DNA from: Diplonema papillatum
Taxonomy: Eukaryota > Euglenozoa > Diplonemea > Diplonemida > Diplonemidae
Length of the DNA: 64,000 nucleotides
Reading direction: 5' to 3'
NCBI GenBank assembly: GCA_030068145.1
Contig: JAPJBO010000013.1
Coordinates: 570,001-634,000 of the forward strand
Part shown: positions 25,260-36,600 of the stretch, piece after piece
Numbering within the stretch: position 1 is the stretch's first letter
Layout of the letters: every line of letters begins with the position of its first letter
Notes under the pieces: model-generated
Told to the model about the DNA's origin: nothing
The model's database searches: none
Seen by the model: only the letters and a program-made list of their open reading frames with translations
Program-made: the position numbers and the translations under genes

Positions 25260-26566
25260 ATGGGGAAGACGTTCAACAAGAAGGCGAAGCGTGTGCTTCT
25301 ATCGCGTGAGAAGGTAAAGACCATCCGACCGGAAGGCAAGCAAACTGCACAAAGTATGATGATTTTCCGAGAGCGTTGTAAAAACTTAATGAACCTCAAA
25401 TACCGTTCTTCGTTCGTGCAACAGGACGTGATGGACCGTTGCAAAGAAGCCAATCAGGGAAGAAATGTGGATGTGGCATTGTCAACTAAGAAGAACGCCT
25501 GACTTTCAGGGTTTGAACATTGCGCAGAAAGATCGTTGGTCTCCATGAGTCGTACCCACAGACTTTTCTTTTTATAGTCCGGAGCGGCCCCGGGGTGATG
25601 TTAACCCAATCAACAGCGACAAGCCGTTGAACTTTCTTGGGAAATACTGATTGATCCAAGTGAATCTTTTGAAATATTGCCCGCCTGTATGGGGGTAGGA
25701 GACACATAACACGAAACTCACAAAGGTAAGGCGTTAGTTGACAAGCTCTCGTCGTCTGCGGGGAAGAAAGCACGATACCGCGGGAAGAACCGCACGATCG
25801 TCGTCAAGGAGCCGGAGAAGAAAGAAGGAGAGGAGTCGAGCCTCGGTGCCGGAGTTCTCATCGGCCAGCTGACTGAAGGCATCCGGCAGCAGAAGCTCAA
25901 GAAGAGGAAGACAAAAGAAGTATCGAGAAGGGGCGAAATCCTGAAAAGCGTAGTCCTCTCGGACGCCGAACGCGCAGTACAAGTCAACGAGGATACCGAA
26001 CACTTTGCGCGTGTTCTGAACAGTGATGACTTCAAGGCATGCTTCTTTTTTTCGCAAACTACGTTCTCGTCTACCGACCAGGAGGTACGTCTGGTCTCGA
26101 TTCGTGTTGCAAACCAGGCTTCTGTCGTTCTCTGATGGTCGAGGCATTTTCAGCGTTTCTGTGAAAGTTGCTGTCACTCGGCTTGAAGCCATCGCTTCTG
26201 TGGCTGTCGCGCGTCGTTACAGCACCGACGGAAAACTAAACCAACCAGCAGAAAGACCCTTCAGCGGCGGTTTTGAAGCATCTGGAGGCGACGCTTGATC
26301 CCCTGGAGGAAGCCACGGGAAGGCACCGGTACAACCCTTCGCAGAAGAAAAAGCGCGAACGAGACGAAGAACTGCGCAAGCGCAACACAGCGGACGCCCA
26401 GCTCGCGGATCTGACAGGCTTCCAGTCGAAGCTGAATGCAACCGAGAAAGCTTCGCCGTACCCGAGATCGGTACTCAGGAAGAAGCCGCAACCTGCAGAG
26501 GAAAACAAGCCTAAGAAGAAGATGCAAGGCAGACGAGCGGGCTCGAAGCCGTGGCTGGCGTCGTAA
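25260..26566 (+). CDS. SLX9-like ribosome biogenesis protein
   Basis: Spliced reading join(25260..25313, 25731..26036, 26252..26566), all introns in phase 0, 224 residues. It is very basic. Exon 2 opens with ALVDKLSS, as in the SLX9/FAM207A 'ALVxKL' segment. Across the second junction it reads SDDFK-KDPSAAVLKHLEATL, resembling the C-terminal SLX9 pattern 'F...NP...AI..HL..TL'. In yeast Slx9 is a nucleolar factor for 40S pre-ribosome maturation and export. The second intron appears to start with GC (AAG|GCATGC) and end CAG, a GC-AG intron, because this is the only junction that joins the two conserved halves in frame. The tail is lysine/arginine-rich. The family call rests on short motifs, so moderate. 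Confidence 0.6.
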
Positions 26567-27711
26567 TCTGAGCCCCGGATGGGTGGGGAGACTTGCAGCC
26601 AGCGCTGCGGACTCTCTTACAGGAAACGTCGCCGCTCATTGCATCTCTACGGTGTCTAGCTGAAAGTGACAGGGACGTGTCAAATGAACCCACGTCACCA
26701 TCAGCCAACTACTCCACCTCGCGTTACGCAATGCCAGACGCATCAGCGAATGGTAGCGCGTGTCCAACAAAAAGAACCGAAATCAACCTTCTGCTGCAAT
26801 GACGCACGGCGGCAAGTTGTGTGGCCGCATGGATTGCTGTGCCCGCCTGAGTGGTTATGCAAAAACTCTGAAAGATGGGCCTCACAATACGAGCCGTTTT
26901 ACCGCTGCCATGCAAGGTCATGAGAAGCCCCAGATTTTGCGCTCAGATCACTCGGCACAAACAGGACGATCGTTGGATCGAATCTAACACACTGTCTCCT
27001 GACAATCTAGCAGCAGAAGCTACCTGTGACAAGACAGTGACTTTGTAGTCTTTTGCATTTATCCGTCAAGGTACCGAGCTTCTGCAAGTTCTGCTCGCCT
27101 ATCCTCACAGAGTATGATTACAGCCGCAGCATCGCTCTATCTTCCTCACCCGGCATGGCGACTTGACTGGCGCAAATTCAGCGTCGAAGTCAGCGCTTCG
27201 TGGCGCGGTGGGGTCTTTGCGCGGCTGTAGCAATCACCGTTTTATCATATTGCGTCTCCATCAATCCTTGCTGCCAGTTGGGAACGCGCGCTCGCTCCGA
27301 AGTACGTCATTGTTGTTTCCTCGTTCGTTGTTTTCAGACGAAGTGCCCGGAAACGTGCCTCTGAACTGCTACTCGGGAAAGACACATCACGGTCACGTCT
27401 GTTCACGTCTGTTTAAGGGTTGGAGCAGAGTAGTTCTCCTGCGGATCTTTGTTCTACCCTCCCTGCGGCGAAGGGGGAGCGAAGAGCTTCGGGCTTGGAA
27501 AGGTACTCACCAACAAGTGACTGGAAAAGGCTTGTGGACTTGCCTTCTGTAAGATGTACAACCCACTTCCCTGCTTGAGTTAGTGAGCTCTGCACCACCA
27601 CCCTTGTTCTCGAAATGTGTTTCGTGTGAAGAACGATTATGCAGGAACGTCGAGGGGTCCTTGAAACACAGCGTCGTATTGTTGCAGGGTAGCCGACCAC
27701 ACATTAGCTGC
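26567..27711. other. Spacer before the JmjC gene
   Basis: No supported gene. The JmjC frame is open upstream from 27583, and a GTTGCAG acceptor-like site lies at 27681-27687, so an upstream exon of that gene may sit here. I see no repeat. Confidence 0.45.
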
Positions 27712-29106
27712 ATGTTGTGGGACGAGCTCGAACAAGAGCTCGGTCTTCGAAATGCGCTGCGGACCTGCTGGGAAGAATCGTGTGCCGTGATTCGCGCCTC
27801 CGGCAGCGAGCCAGAGGTCCTGTCTGCTGTTGATGCTGAAGGACTCGACCGCGCGCTTGCAAGTGACTGTCCGCACGATGTCTGCACTTTAACGCCCGAA
27901 GGGCGATGGGAGTGTTGCGACTCACTCGCGAAAGCAACCACGCTGGATGATATTTGCTCGGAAGGTGGTTGGAGTGTCCGGTTTAGTATGGGACACCTGG
28001 TGTCTGCGGGGCTTCACCGGCATTTGTCGCAGGTGCAGTCTCTGATGAAGGGACACAATGTGGGGAGCAATGTGTACGTGACACCCTCCGGGCAGCGCTG
28101 CGGCTTTTCACGGCACACAGATCCGCAGAACATCTTCGTAACGCAAGTGTCAGGAGAGAAGACGTGGCACATCTCGCATCATGGCGAGCTCCCTCTGGCA
28201 GGGGAAACCGATCTACCACTAGCCGACGAAGCAAACCTGCCCCACATTGAAAGCCCTCCCTTCGAGCTCCCCGCGTCTACTGCCCGAAGTGAAAGTGTCG
28301 TCGTGCCGAAGGGTGGCGTGAAGCGAAAACGACGGGTCGGTGGGTCTTCTCGCGTCAGCAAGCGGCTCCGAGGCAAGTCGGCTGATGAGCGGATTACCTT
28401 TTTCAAAGAAGGAATCGTCACCCTTCACCGAGGCGATCGTTTGTACCTTCCACGTGGGTTTGCCCACAGATGCGTCACATCATCGGCATCGAGTGTACAC
28501 TTGACCGTCGATACTTCTATTCACTGCCAGTACGCAGTATTAGTCAGCGGCGTCGCCGCCTTGGCTGAGTGTGACGTTTCATCATGGGAGCCCTCAATAG
28601 AGGCCCGCCGGTCACTTCCCTTTGGTTGGTTGTGGATGGTGGGATCACTCTATCAGTTTCCCGAGTTTTCAGCCCACTTGCTCGCTGTAGTGTTGACCGA
28701 GATCGGCTCATTCCTTTCAGTCAAACACCGTGAGCATGCCGCATTGCTTGCAATGCTTGCCCGTGCCGCCGACGCCATGGCTGACGATTACTTTCAGGCC
28801 GCCATACCATCCCAAGTCCCACACAACCTCTGGCGCGTGTCACACCTGCACGGACAACCGTACATCCAGCTCTTAGCTCTACCGCCCATTTGTCGCAATG
28901 ACCTGTCCCTGCCTGAAAGGGCTGGCAAAGTCACAGTCCCTGCATCATGGCTCCCGCTTTTGCTTCGGCTTGTGAGCAGTGATGACCAGCCCCACTTGTC
29001 TTGCCAAGGCCTGCTGTCGAAACGAACAGCCGACCCCATCTCTGGCCAGAACTATGTACTGGACAGCCTTCGATCTACTCTGATCGAATTAGGGCTCGAA
29101 GTTTAA
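27712..29106 (+). CDS. JmjC (cupin-type) dioxygenase, NO66/MINA-like
   Basis: One exon from an ATG at 27712, 464 residues; the frame is open upstream and a short 5' exon joined at 27688 is possible. It reads as a Fe(II)/2-oxoglutarate oxygenase of the ribosomal-oxygenase (cupin_4) group. The metal HxD is in SRHTDPQNIFVTQVSGEKTW (about residues 133-150) and the distal histidine in LPRGFAHRCVTS (about 248-256). An N-terminal W(x)ES...VIRAS segment resembles the family's entry helix. A basic linker (KGGVKRKRRVGG, about 200-220) sits between the two metal-binding strands and could be a nuclear signal. The C-terminal half is helical and resembles the dimerisation and winged-helix regions of NO66/MINA53. 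Those proteins hydroxylate histidines of ribosomal proteins in the nucleolus; the substrate here is inferred only. Confidence 0.75.
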   Translation: MLWDELEQELGLRNALRTCWEESCAVIRASGSEPEVLSAVDAEGLDRALASDCPHDVCTLTPEGRWECCDSLAKATTLDDICSEGGWSVRFSMGHLVSAGLHRHLSQVQSLMKGHNVGSNVYVTPSGQRCGFSRHTDPQNIFVTQVSGEKTWHISHHGELPLAGETDLPLADEANLPHIESPPFELPASTARSESVVVPKGGVKRKRRVGGSSRVSKRLRGKSADERITFFKEGIVTLHRGDRLYLPRGFAHRCVTSSASSVHLTVDTSIHCQYAVLVSGVAALAECDVSSWEPSIEARRSLPFGWLWMVGSLYQFPEFSAHLLAVVLTEIGSFLSVKHREHAALLAMLARAADAMADDYFQAAIPSQVPHNLWRVSHLHGQPYIQLLALPPICRNDLSLPERAGKVTVPASWLPLLLRLVSSDDQPHLSCQGLLSKRTADPISGQNYVLDSLRSTLIELGLEV

Positions 29107-29242
29107 TCATTGCCCTTGGGTTTTGTTTCAAAAAGCCCTCGACCCTTGGTGAAGGGACTTCGTTTCTTGTGTACCTCTCTTGGTGGATCGCTGGCCAATA
29201 ACAAGGAGATCGCTCCTCGGGGGCCGGGGGGCACCATACACA

Positions 29243-30090
29243 ATGTCAAAGCGGCGGCGCACCCGCGGTAAGAAGGCGGGCCCCAACACGCTGCCGTACT
29301 TGTTTCTGCACGTTCGAACCCGCGGCAAGCAGGCAAAGAAGCCCGTCGCGGCGCTGCTGCAAGATGCGGTGACGGAGATGTTCGGCGACGCTTCTGCTGG
29401 AGAGTTCGAAGAAGTCGCTGCGGCGGGGGAGTCGTCGTTCTTCCGTGTCCAGCACGACTGGGCCTCGAAAGTCTGGGCTGCCGCCACACTTTATCAAAAC
29501 CCTTCGACCGACACGTGTCTGCAAGTGCTTCGAGTCGCGGCAACTCCGACGTTTCTCGTCTGAACGCTACATGAGGAGTTTTTGCTCTTCGTACTGTCTG
29601 ACAAGAACTGCCAAAAACGGGAAAAGTAAGAAAACGTCCTTGTAGCCGATATCGCACGCCAAAGAAATGTTCAGTGACCGCTTTATCCCGGGAAAGCGAG
29701 TTCAAACGAGGGCACTTACGTAGCCTGAAGGCGAAGAAGTCGTTGCGGCGGGGGAATCGTCGTTCTTCCGGGTCCAGCTCGACTAGGTCTTGAGGTCTAG
29801 GTTGCTGCCACATATTATGAACACACTTCGACCGATAGGTGTTTGCGAGTTTTTCGAGTCGCGGCAACGCCGACGTTTCTTGTCGGAACGCTTCATGTGA
29901 AGCACGTTTCTGGGCTACAACTCAGAAACACCGTAGACAGCGAGAAAAGCTCTACGCCCTTCTCGACGTGGCACTCCGGGCGAACCAGCGGTGCGCGATT
30001 GCGGAAGACTTTGTCTTGAAAGTAGCGCCTGTAGCCGCTGTGCCCTGTGGCCGCTGTGCAATCACTTTGGCGAAGTGGTTTGAGACGTGA
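29243..30090 (+). CDS. POP5/RPP14-like RNase P/MRP subunit, two exons
   Basis: Spliced reading join(29243..29557, 29926..30090), phase 0; the 3' end may splice further. Exon 1 starts with a basic patch (MSKRRRTRGKK), then a YLFLHVRTRGK strand, a helix with LLQDAVTEMFGD, FFRVQHDWASKVWAAATL and LQVLRVAATPTFL. Exon 2 continues KHRRQREKLYALLDVALRAN. The strand-helix order and the segment before the 'R..v..l..al' strand fit the POP5/RPP14 family, a subunit of nuclear RNase P and RNase MRP that processes tRNA 5' ends and rRNA. The donor is GTCTGA, the class also used in neighbouring genes. Without splicing, exon 1 would end after 106 codons. The intron contains a decayed copy of the exon 1 end. Family call moderate. 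Confidence 0.5.
29733..29900 (+). pseudogene. Decayed duplicate of POP5-like exon 1 end
   Basis: The sequence from GAAGAAGTCGTTGCGGCGGG to about 29900 repeats 29405-29572 of the same gene with many substitutions and small gaps. It is not open in the gene's frame and lies inside the inferred intron just upstream of the exon 2 acceptor. It looks like an old tandem duplication that lengthened the intron. Confidence 0.7.
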
Positions 30091-30744
30091 GAGTGAGGAA
30101 AACTCAAACGAATAACTACCTTCCTCGGAACAAATGCCAAAAGACGGCAGCGGAGTGTTCGTGGGCTCCGCCCTCGGCCTCGATACGCCCATAGAGAAAC
30201 TGCGGCGTCAGGACGAGAAAGCTATGAAACTGCAGTCATCTTTTGTCCCCGTTTTCTCGAGACGAATGCTTGGCGAGAGTCCTCCCGACACACGTCATAA
30301 AAGACGTGTCGAGAGTTGTTTACTGCGGAGAGTCTTGATTTTCTTGCGAGAGCCCACAAGCCAGCCAGCAAGGTCAAGCCAAAATCAGGTTGTCAAGCTA
30401 GCAAGCAAAACCGGGCCGGAAACCCCGAACCTACGGAACTGGCTGTCCCACGTGGTGATGACTAGACACGGACAGGGACATTCCAACTCACGGTAAATCC
30501 TTACTTCGACTTATCAAAAAGCCGTACGTGTTGTTTATCTGGCCCACGAAACTAGTAAAAGGTAAGAGACCACGCTAACGGAACGGCGAGACCTTCGGAA
30601 GAGATTTCGACTAATCCACAGGCGGCGCTGCACTCCGAAAGAGACGCGAAGCTTCGTTGGACTTTTTTTTCAGCCTCTCGCGCGTCTTGGGGAGACTCAA
30701 ACATCTTTGCAGGAGGGGAGCCAGGGGTGGCATGACATGAACCG
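30091..30744. other. Spacer with one small open frame
   Basis: A frame from an ATG at 30134 begins MPKDGSGVFVGSALGLDTPI and then a charged helix, which reads like real protein for about 40 codons before turning unconvincing. It may be a last exon of the POP5-like gene or a first exon of the next one. I could not place splice sites, so I leave it uncalled. Confidence 0.4.
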
Positions 30745-32878
30745 ATGCGACGGACACGCGCGTTGCTCCACGCGTTCACATTCAACACCGGCAATGGCTT
30801 GACCGATGTCGATTCGGCTGTAGAACACGTGAAAAGACACTACGAACGTCGAACCCACGATGGGCGACGACCGATAGCTGAATACGGCATTGCCCTCGGC
30901 AGGCTTGGACACTCCGCTTTAACCGAGGAGCAGGACATCCTTAGCGTCATAGAGAGCAAGGATCGACCCGGCCTCTTGCAGGTCTGTTCTTTCAAAAAAA
31001 GTCTTCGATTGTCTCCGAAGCAAAATCTCACAGATAAATGCGGGACAGATATCATACTCGACATATTGCGCAGCTTGGTCCGACCTGAATCGCATCTGTT
31101 TTACGAGGTCTGCCGCAGCAAAAATTGAGTGCCATGGAGAAACTCTTCAGGCAGCCTGCGACTCCATCGCGTCTTCGTCGTCTATATCTGATGTTAACAC
31201 CAGAGGCTTATTCAACTTCCCTGCACTATTGGCATAGCTTTCAAAAACGGCACGCTCCAATCAGATATCGCACGACGCCTGCCGGTCAGGAGTGGTGCTG
31301 ACGGACAAGTCGGTGGCGCGGCTGCTGATCCTCGCGGCGGCGAACCTGAAGGCGGCGCCGCCGCCGCAGCGCGCATCGCAGCTGGAGCGAGAGGCGATGG
31401 CGCTGCACTGGCACGCGCGGGGCGCGCACGTGTTCGGCCCGTTCTCAATCGCGTCGCTGATCCACTGCTGCGGGCTGGTGCCGGACCTGCCGCGCGCCCT
31501 GCACGTCGCCGGCCTCGCCGGGAAGCACGTCTCCCAAAAGATGCTGCGCGCCCTGCTCGGCGTCGCCCGCAACGTCCACTGCTTCGAAACCGCCCAAAAG
31601 CTCTGGCAAGCCATCGACCCCCGCGACGCCCGGTCCTACCGCGTCTTCCTCCAAGCGGCAGCAGCTGCTGATGCGGATGCCGTCGTGCTGGACACTCTGA
31701 GAGAAATGCATCGGCTCGGGCAGAAGCTCGGCACCCCGGTGCTCCGGGGGGATCACTTCGAAATCGCTCTCCGGTGCGTCGACGACGTGCCGAAGATGCG
31801 CGAGGTGCTAGAGGTGTTGCGGTGCGCGGACATCGCTCTCGAGGCGCCGCGCGAGCTGGCGGCGGCGGAGGGCACCGCCCCCGCCATCAACGCGCAGCTG
31901 GTCCGCATCCTGCTGCGCAACGGCCTCGTCGCCGAAGCCGAGCTCATCGCCCGGTCCCAGCACGTCGCCACCCACGCCGTCCACGGCAAAGTGCTCGAGC
32001 ACAACCCCTCGGCCGCGTGGATCCGAGCCGCCATGGGGCAGGCGGGGCTGCAGGTGCCGGAATCGCGCCAAACACGCGCGCCGACGAGCCTGCGGAACTC
32101 GAAGGCAGATATTCGCGAGCAGTCGGACGCCGCCGTGGCGCAAGGCGAGCGGGGCGACGACGACGGCGTGGCGGACAAGAGGATGGCGGCGATAATAGCG
32201 GCGAGCGGCTGTTTCGTGTCGGCGGCGGCCGGCGTGGCCGGTCCGGCCCTCGCTGCGACGGGCCACCTGGCCGCCGGCGCCGTGGCGGGCTGCGCGTTGA
32301 TGGCCAGCAGAAACCCGGCCGCCATCACGCGCGGCAGCCTCGCCGGGTCAGCGGCGTGGGCTGGGGCCGCGCTGATAGGCACTACCCCCATCGCGGCCGG
32401 CGCGTTCGGGTCGGCGGTGGCGTTTTCCTCCGCCGCGGCGTACTCGTACCTGGCGGCGCGGCTCGCGCACCCAGCTGCTCTTCCCGCGCCTTCTGTTGCC
32501 CAGCCGGCTCCCGACCACCGCCCGGACGACTGCCACTCCATCTTCCGGACCATCCTGCGCAGCGGCGCTGCGACGTACGAGGGCCCGGTCGCCCCGCTGG
32601 TGGCGCACGTCGCCGCCGCTCCGCTGCCGCTGGCCGCGCGGCAGCTGCCGGAGGGCGGCGGGAAGCTCTTCCGCGTAGCCATGTCCGACCTCGCCGCCGG
32701 CTTCGCCGTCCTCCGGACGCGCGACGCGGCGGTGTCTCCCAGGGACGACGCCTACGCGCAGGTCCTGCGCGAGATTCGGCACGAGTGGTTCGAGGTCAAG
32801 CGGCAGGGCAAAGGCACCGTCGTCTTCACCTGGAAAGCCCCCGCCGACAACGCCCCCGAAGAGCCAGCTTCTCAGTGA
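30745..32878 (+). CDS. PPR-like helical repeat protein with hydrophobic tail
   Basis: Spliced reading join(30745..30981, 31265..32878), phase 0, 616 residues; donor GTCTGT, acceptor ATCAG. The ATG follows an in-frame stop. Residues about 70-340 form helix pairs of 30-35 residues in the style of pentatricopeptide repeats (SHDACRSGVVLTDKSVARLL, then SIASLIHCCGLVPDLPRALH and LDTLREMHRLGQKLGTPVL), as in organelle RNA-binding proteins. Residues about 387-483 are almost purely Ala/Gly/hydrophobic and could form three membrane helices, which is unusual for this class. The C-terminal 130 residues are a mixed globular segment. No targeting peptide is obvious. Calling it PPR is inference from helix spacing; TPR-like or other alpha-solenoid is possible. 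Confidence 0.55.
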
Positions 32879-33685
32879 CTGGTCTTCGCGCGTTGAGCTC
32901 TACACCTATTTTTATCGCAGAGATGCCGAAACGTAACTGAAGAATTGCGCACTCCGTAACCGGTCGGCCGGAGAAGGAGCGTGTATGAATCGCACACGAG
33001 TCCCACATCGGAGAAAGGAGGAAAAGGAGGAGCTATCGTGCGGCCGAGTAGTCACATGCTTCAACCACTCAACTCTTTCCATCCTTTTCCTCTTGTTGTA
33101 CTACAACTTGTAGCTTACACGAGCACGTACCCATGTCATTACATGTGCATGTTATATCATGGACTGAGGAGTTGTACCACTGAGCTAAGAGAATTCAGGC
33201 CAAGCAAACTGAAGATTCAGGTCAGCAGATAATCTTGAGCAGACAGCGAACTGTACACAAAGTAGTGAAGTGTGCCGCATTCTTCTACACCGAGTGCTGC
33301 CACCACCCTGCACCAGTCCAGTCAGTGCGCATGGTGCCGGTCTGCGTTTTGAGCAGTCAATTCACCCTCGTAAACATTGTACATGGGAACTGAGGTGCAG
33401 CCCGAGACCAGAAAACAAGAATCGAAGGGAAAGTCAAGAAGAATTGAAAGAAGATACACCGAGACGTCTCGTATTAACTCTCTTCGAAGCACCGCGCCAT
33501 AAGCGCCTCCGAGTAGCACCTCGAAGCGAAGTCCAGCAGGAGGGTCGAGATCGCTACTGCAGCAACCAAGAAGTAGCTGCCGCAGCACCGATGCCAGCTC
33601 ATCGGGTGTCGTTGGTCTGCTGGACGGCCCAAGCTGCCGCGAAAGGAATTGTACCGCTCGCTCACTTGGCGACCTGCTGCCTGTG
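32879..33685. other. Spacer, partly open into the next gene
   Basis: The frame of the following gene is open back to about 33506, with serine/arginine-rich sequence and a CTGCAG acceptor-like site near 33561. A 5' exon could therefore be spliced onto it. Otherwise I see nothing. Confidence 0.4.
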
Positions 33686-36600
33686 ATGGAGCTGCTGAAG
33701 GTTCCCGAGAAGGCGACGACGAGGCTGCGCTCGCTGCGCGATTTGTACCTGAAGCGAGACGCGCGGTCGAAGACGGTTTGCGTCGATGCGGTCAACACGG
33801 AGCTACAAAAGCTGCTCGGGCCGGTTTTTAACCTGGAGCCTGCCACGTGGGACGCTGTCCAGGACTGCACCGGCCTCCCCTCATCCGAACAACTGGACGC
33901 GCGGTTCTACGCGGCGGTGCGCGTGCTGGAAGACGTGCTGAAGGCGTTTGCTGCAGCATGCGACGAGCCGCACGATTGGAAGAACGGCTTCCTTCCTGGC
34001 AGCGTCGCGGACGAACCGTTCTTGCGCTTCGCACGCGCCGTGGCGCGGCAGCCCAGGCTGACGGCGGGCGACGCTTGCGCGGTGGCCATCGCGCAGCATT
34101 TGCCGGAGCTCGTCGACTTCAACGCAGCCCTGCAGGCGCACTGCGCCGCGGCCCGCGTCCGGAGCGTGGCCCTCGCACTGGCCAGCTCTGCCTCCGCGCC
34201 GGACTTCGCCGCCGCCGTCGCCGGAACGGGCAGCTCCGCGCTCGCCGCCGCCGTGCACGGCCGCGCCTACCCACTCGCCGCAACCGACGAAACCAAGCCG
34301 CAACTGCCGCCGCCGGAATCGTCGGACGAAGAACAACAACAAGCCGACCCCGCGTCGCGCGGCCAGGCCGCGGGCGTGCCCGCAGCCAAGGCGCGGGGGG
34401 GCATCGCGAAAAGCGGGGCGCGCCGGCGGAAGGTTGAGGCGCGGCGGCCTGTCGTTGCGGCTGCGGAGGGCCGGGCTGCGAAGGGCAGGAGGCGAGCGGC
34501 GCGCGACGTCGACGAAGCTCGGCTGCACGCGGCGGTGTGCGCATTTTTCGAAGGCGACGCGTACCTGTCCTCGCGCGCGCACTGCGTCGAAACGCCGCTG
34601 TCCCGGCTCGCCCGCTGCGACTCGCTCACGGCGTGGCTGGATCTGACGCCGTACCTCCCCTGCAATTATGACTTCACGCAGGCCGATCCGGGCGCGTCTC
34701 TTTCCAAAGTTGCGATGTCCTCCCACGCGTCGGCCGCCGTTCCCCGTAAAGCTACAGTTGTTGCTGTGCTTGAAACCCTTCATAGATGGTACACCATCTA
34801 CCTCCGTCACGCCGCCATCGAACCAAGGCACACACTTTCCCTCCTCCACGAGCTCGGCTGCGCAGCTGTGCTTGAAGATCCGCGGATCACCGTCGAAGTC
34901 ATTGTGGGTATGCGTTTGTGCTTCCCGATGGCGAGAACTTGAAGAAAGACCGCTGGCAACTCGTTGTAGACGCACAAAGATTGAGTGGGGGGGAATAGAA
35001 AGAAGCAAGGGCTCTCGTTGTACCACTAGACTTTCGGACTGTGCAGTGAAGAAAGCCCTCATGCAGCAAATCAGATAAGGCGCGTTTTCTTGCGAAATGA
35101 ATTTGACACCGAAGCCTCGACATAACGCTAGACTTCATGTTTTGCATTCTTGTGTGAAAGACAGCTATGTCAGTTAGGCAAATTGCAAGCTTCTTTAATT
35201 CCTGCAGGCGAAACCGCACGGCGGCGCGGGCTCTGCGCGTGCGCCGCGATACACGAAGTGCCGTTCACGTTTCAGAACGTAGTAGACGTTGCGTGCGACT
35301 GTTTGACGGACATGCGCCGATTGGCTGAGGGCCGAAGCAACAGAACGGCCAGACAGTACTTGACTGACGAAGTGAACAGAGCGATGACACGCAGGGTGCT
35401 CACGGTTCAACCTGCGGCGGTGCAACAAGTAGTGGACACATTACTAGAAGCCGCCACGCCTCCAATATGTGGAGACGAATGCCTGTCTTATGCGATCAAG
35501 CTCCGATTGGACGCAGATGACACGGCTCTGAGGGAACTCCGGCTGCGGAGTGAGCTGCGGTGTGGCATGCTGGTGTCATCGGTGTACGAGGCAATTATAA
35601 CCGTTTTCCCGGAGCTCATCATACCTCGCCGATCCGCATACCTGGCGGACGTAACGCCTGATGTCGACCTCGGGATGCTCGCGTTGTGCCGAATGCACGG
35701 CATCCGCCAGCCGCCGTTCCTCGTCGAAACAGAGTTCGTCCTCTCCAAAATCGTGAAGTGCGCGACCTCCGTCCACCGCGCCATGTGGGCCTACCGCGAG
35801 GAAACCGCGACAGAAGGCTGGGAGGGCCCCGACGTCCTGCTCAAGAGCCGCGCGCTGCAACGCGCTCTGTTGGCCTGCCTCCGAGCCCGGAACGCGGACG
35901 GAGCCGGCGAGTCGTTCGCGCATCCCGTCGGGTGCGAAGAGCAGTGGCTCGAGATTTTTACGGAGGCGCTGCCGGCGGTGCTCGGCTGGTACGGGGCGCC
36001 GGGCGTCGAGACCGCGGGGCACCTGCTCCTGCTGGCCGCCGACTTCTCGCTGCTCGACGACGCGTGCTCGGGCTTCGGGTGCGACGTCGACGAGAAAGGG
36101 CGGGGGATATCGAATCTGCACCTGCTCGGCGCCGTCGTGAAGCGGGGCCCTCCCTACCGCTTCGTGAGGCTCGAGTCCTTGCGGAGCGCCTGCGGCGTCG
36201 CTGAAAAAACGCTGGCCGACACCTTCGCGGAAGGCGTCGTCAACGTCCGCCACGCGCCCTGCGACGAACCCGTCCGAGTCTTCCGATACAGTTTTTTCGC
36301 CCGGTTGTACCTCACCGCCGACCGCAGGTTCCTCTCCGCCTGCGCGCGAGCGAAGATGACGGAAAACCTCAGCCCTGCACCCAGCGGCGCAGGGTCGTCC
36401 GCCGTCTGTGAAGCGGTCGCAGCTGGGCTTCTGAAAGGCGTGAAAAACCACCGCCTCTGGGCAGTTCTGGCGGACCAACTTTTTGCTCCTCCCCGCGGGT
36501 GGCCGGGCAGCGCCGCGGGCCCAGCGCCGGACGCAGAGTTGTCGCTGCAGACCTGCCGCCGTATCCTGCGCAGTGGAGACGTGCGTGAGCCGTCGGCTGG

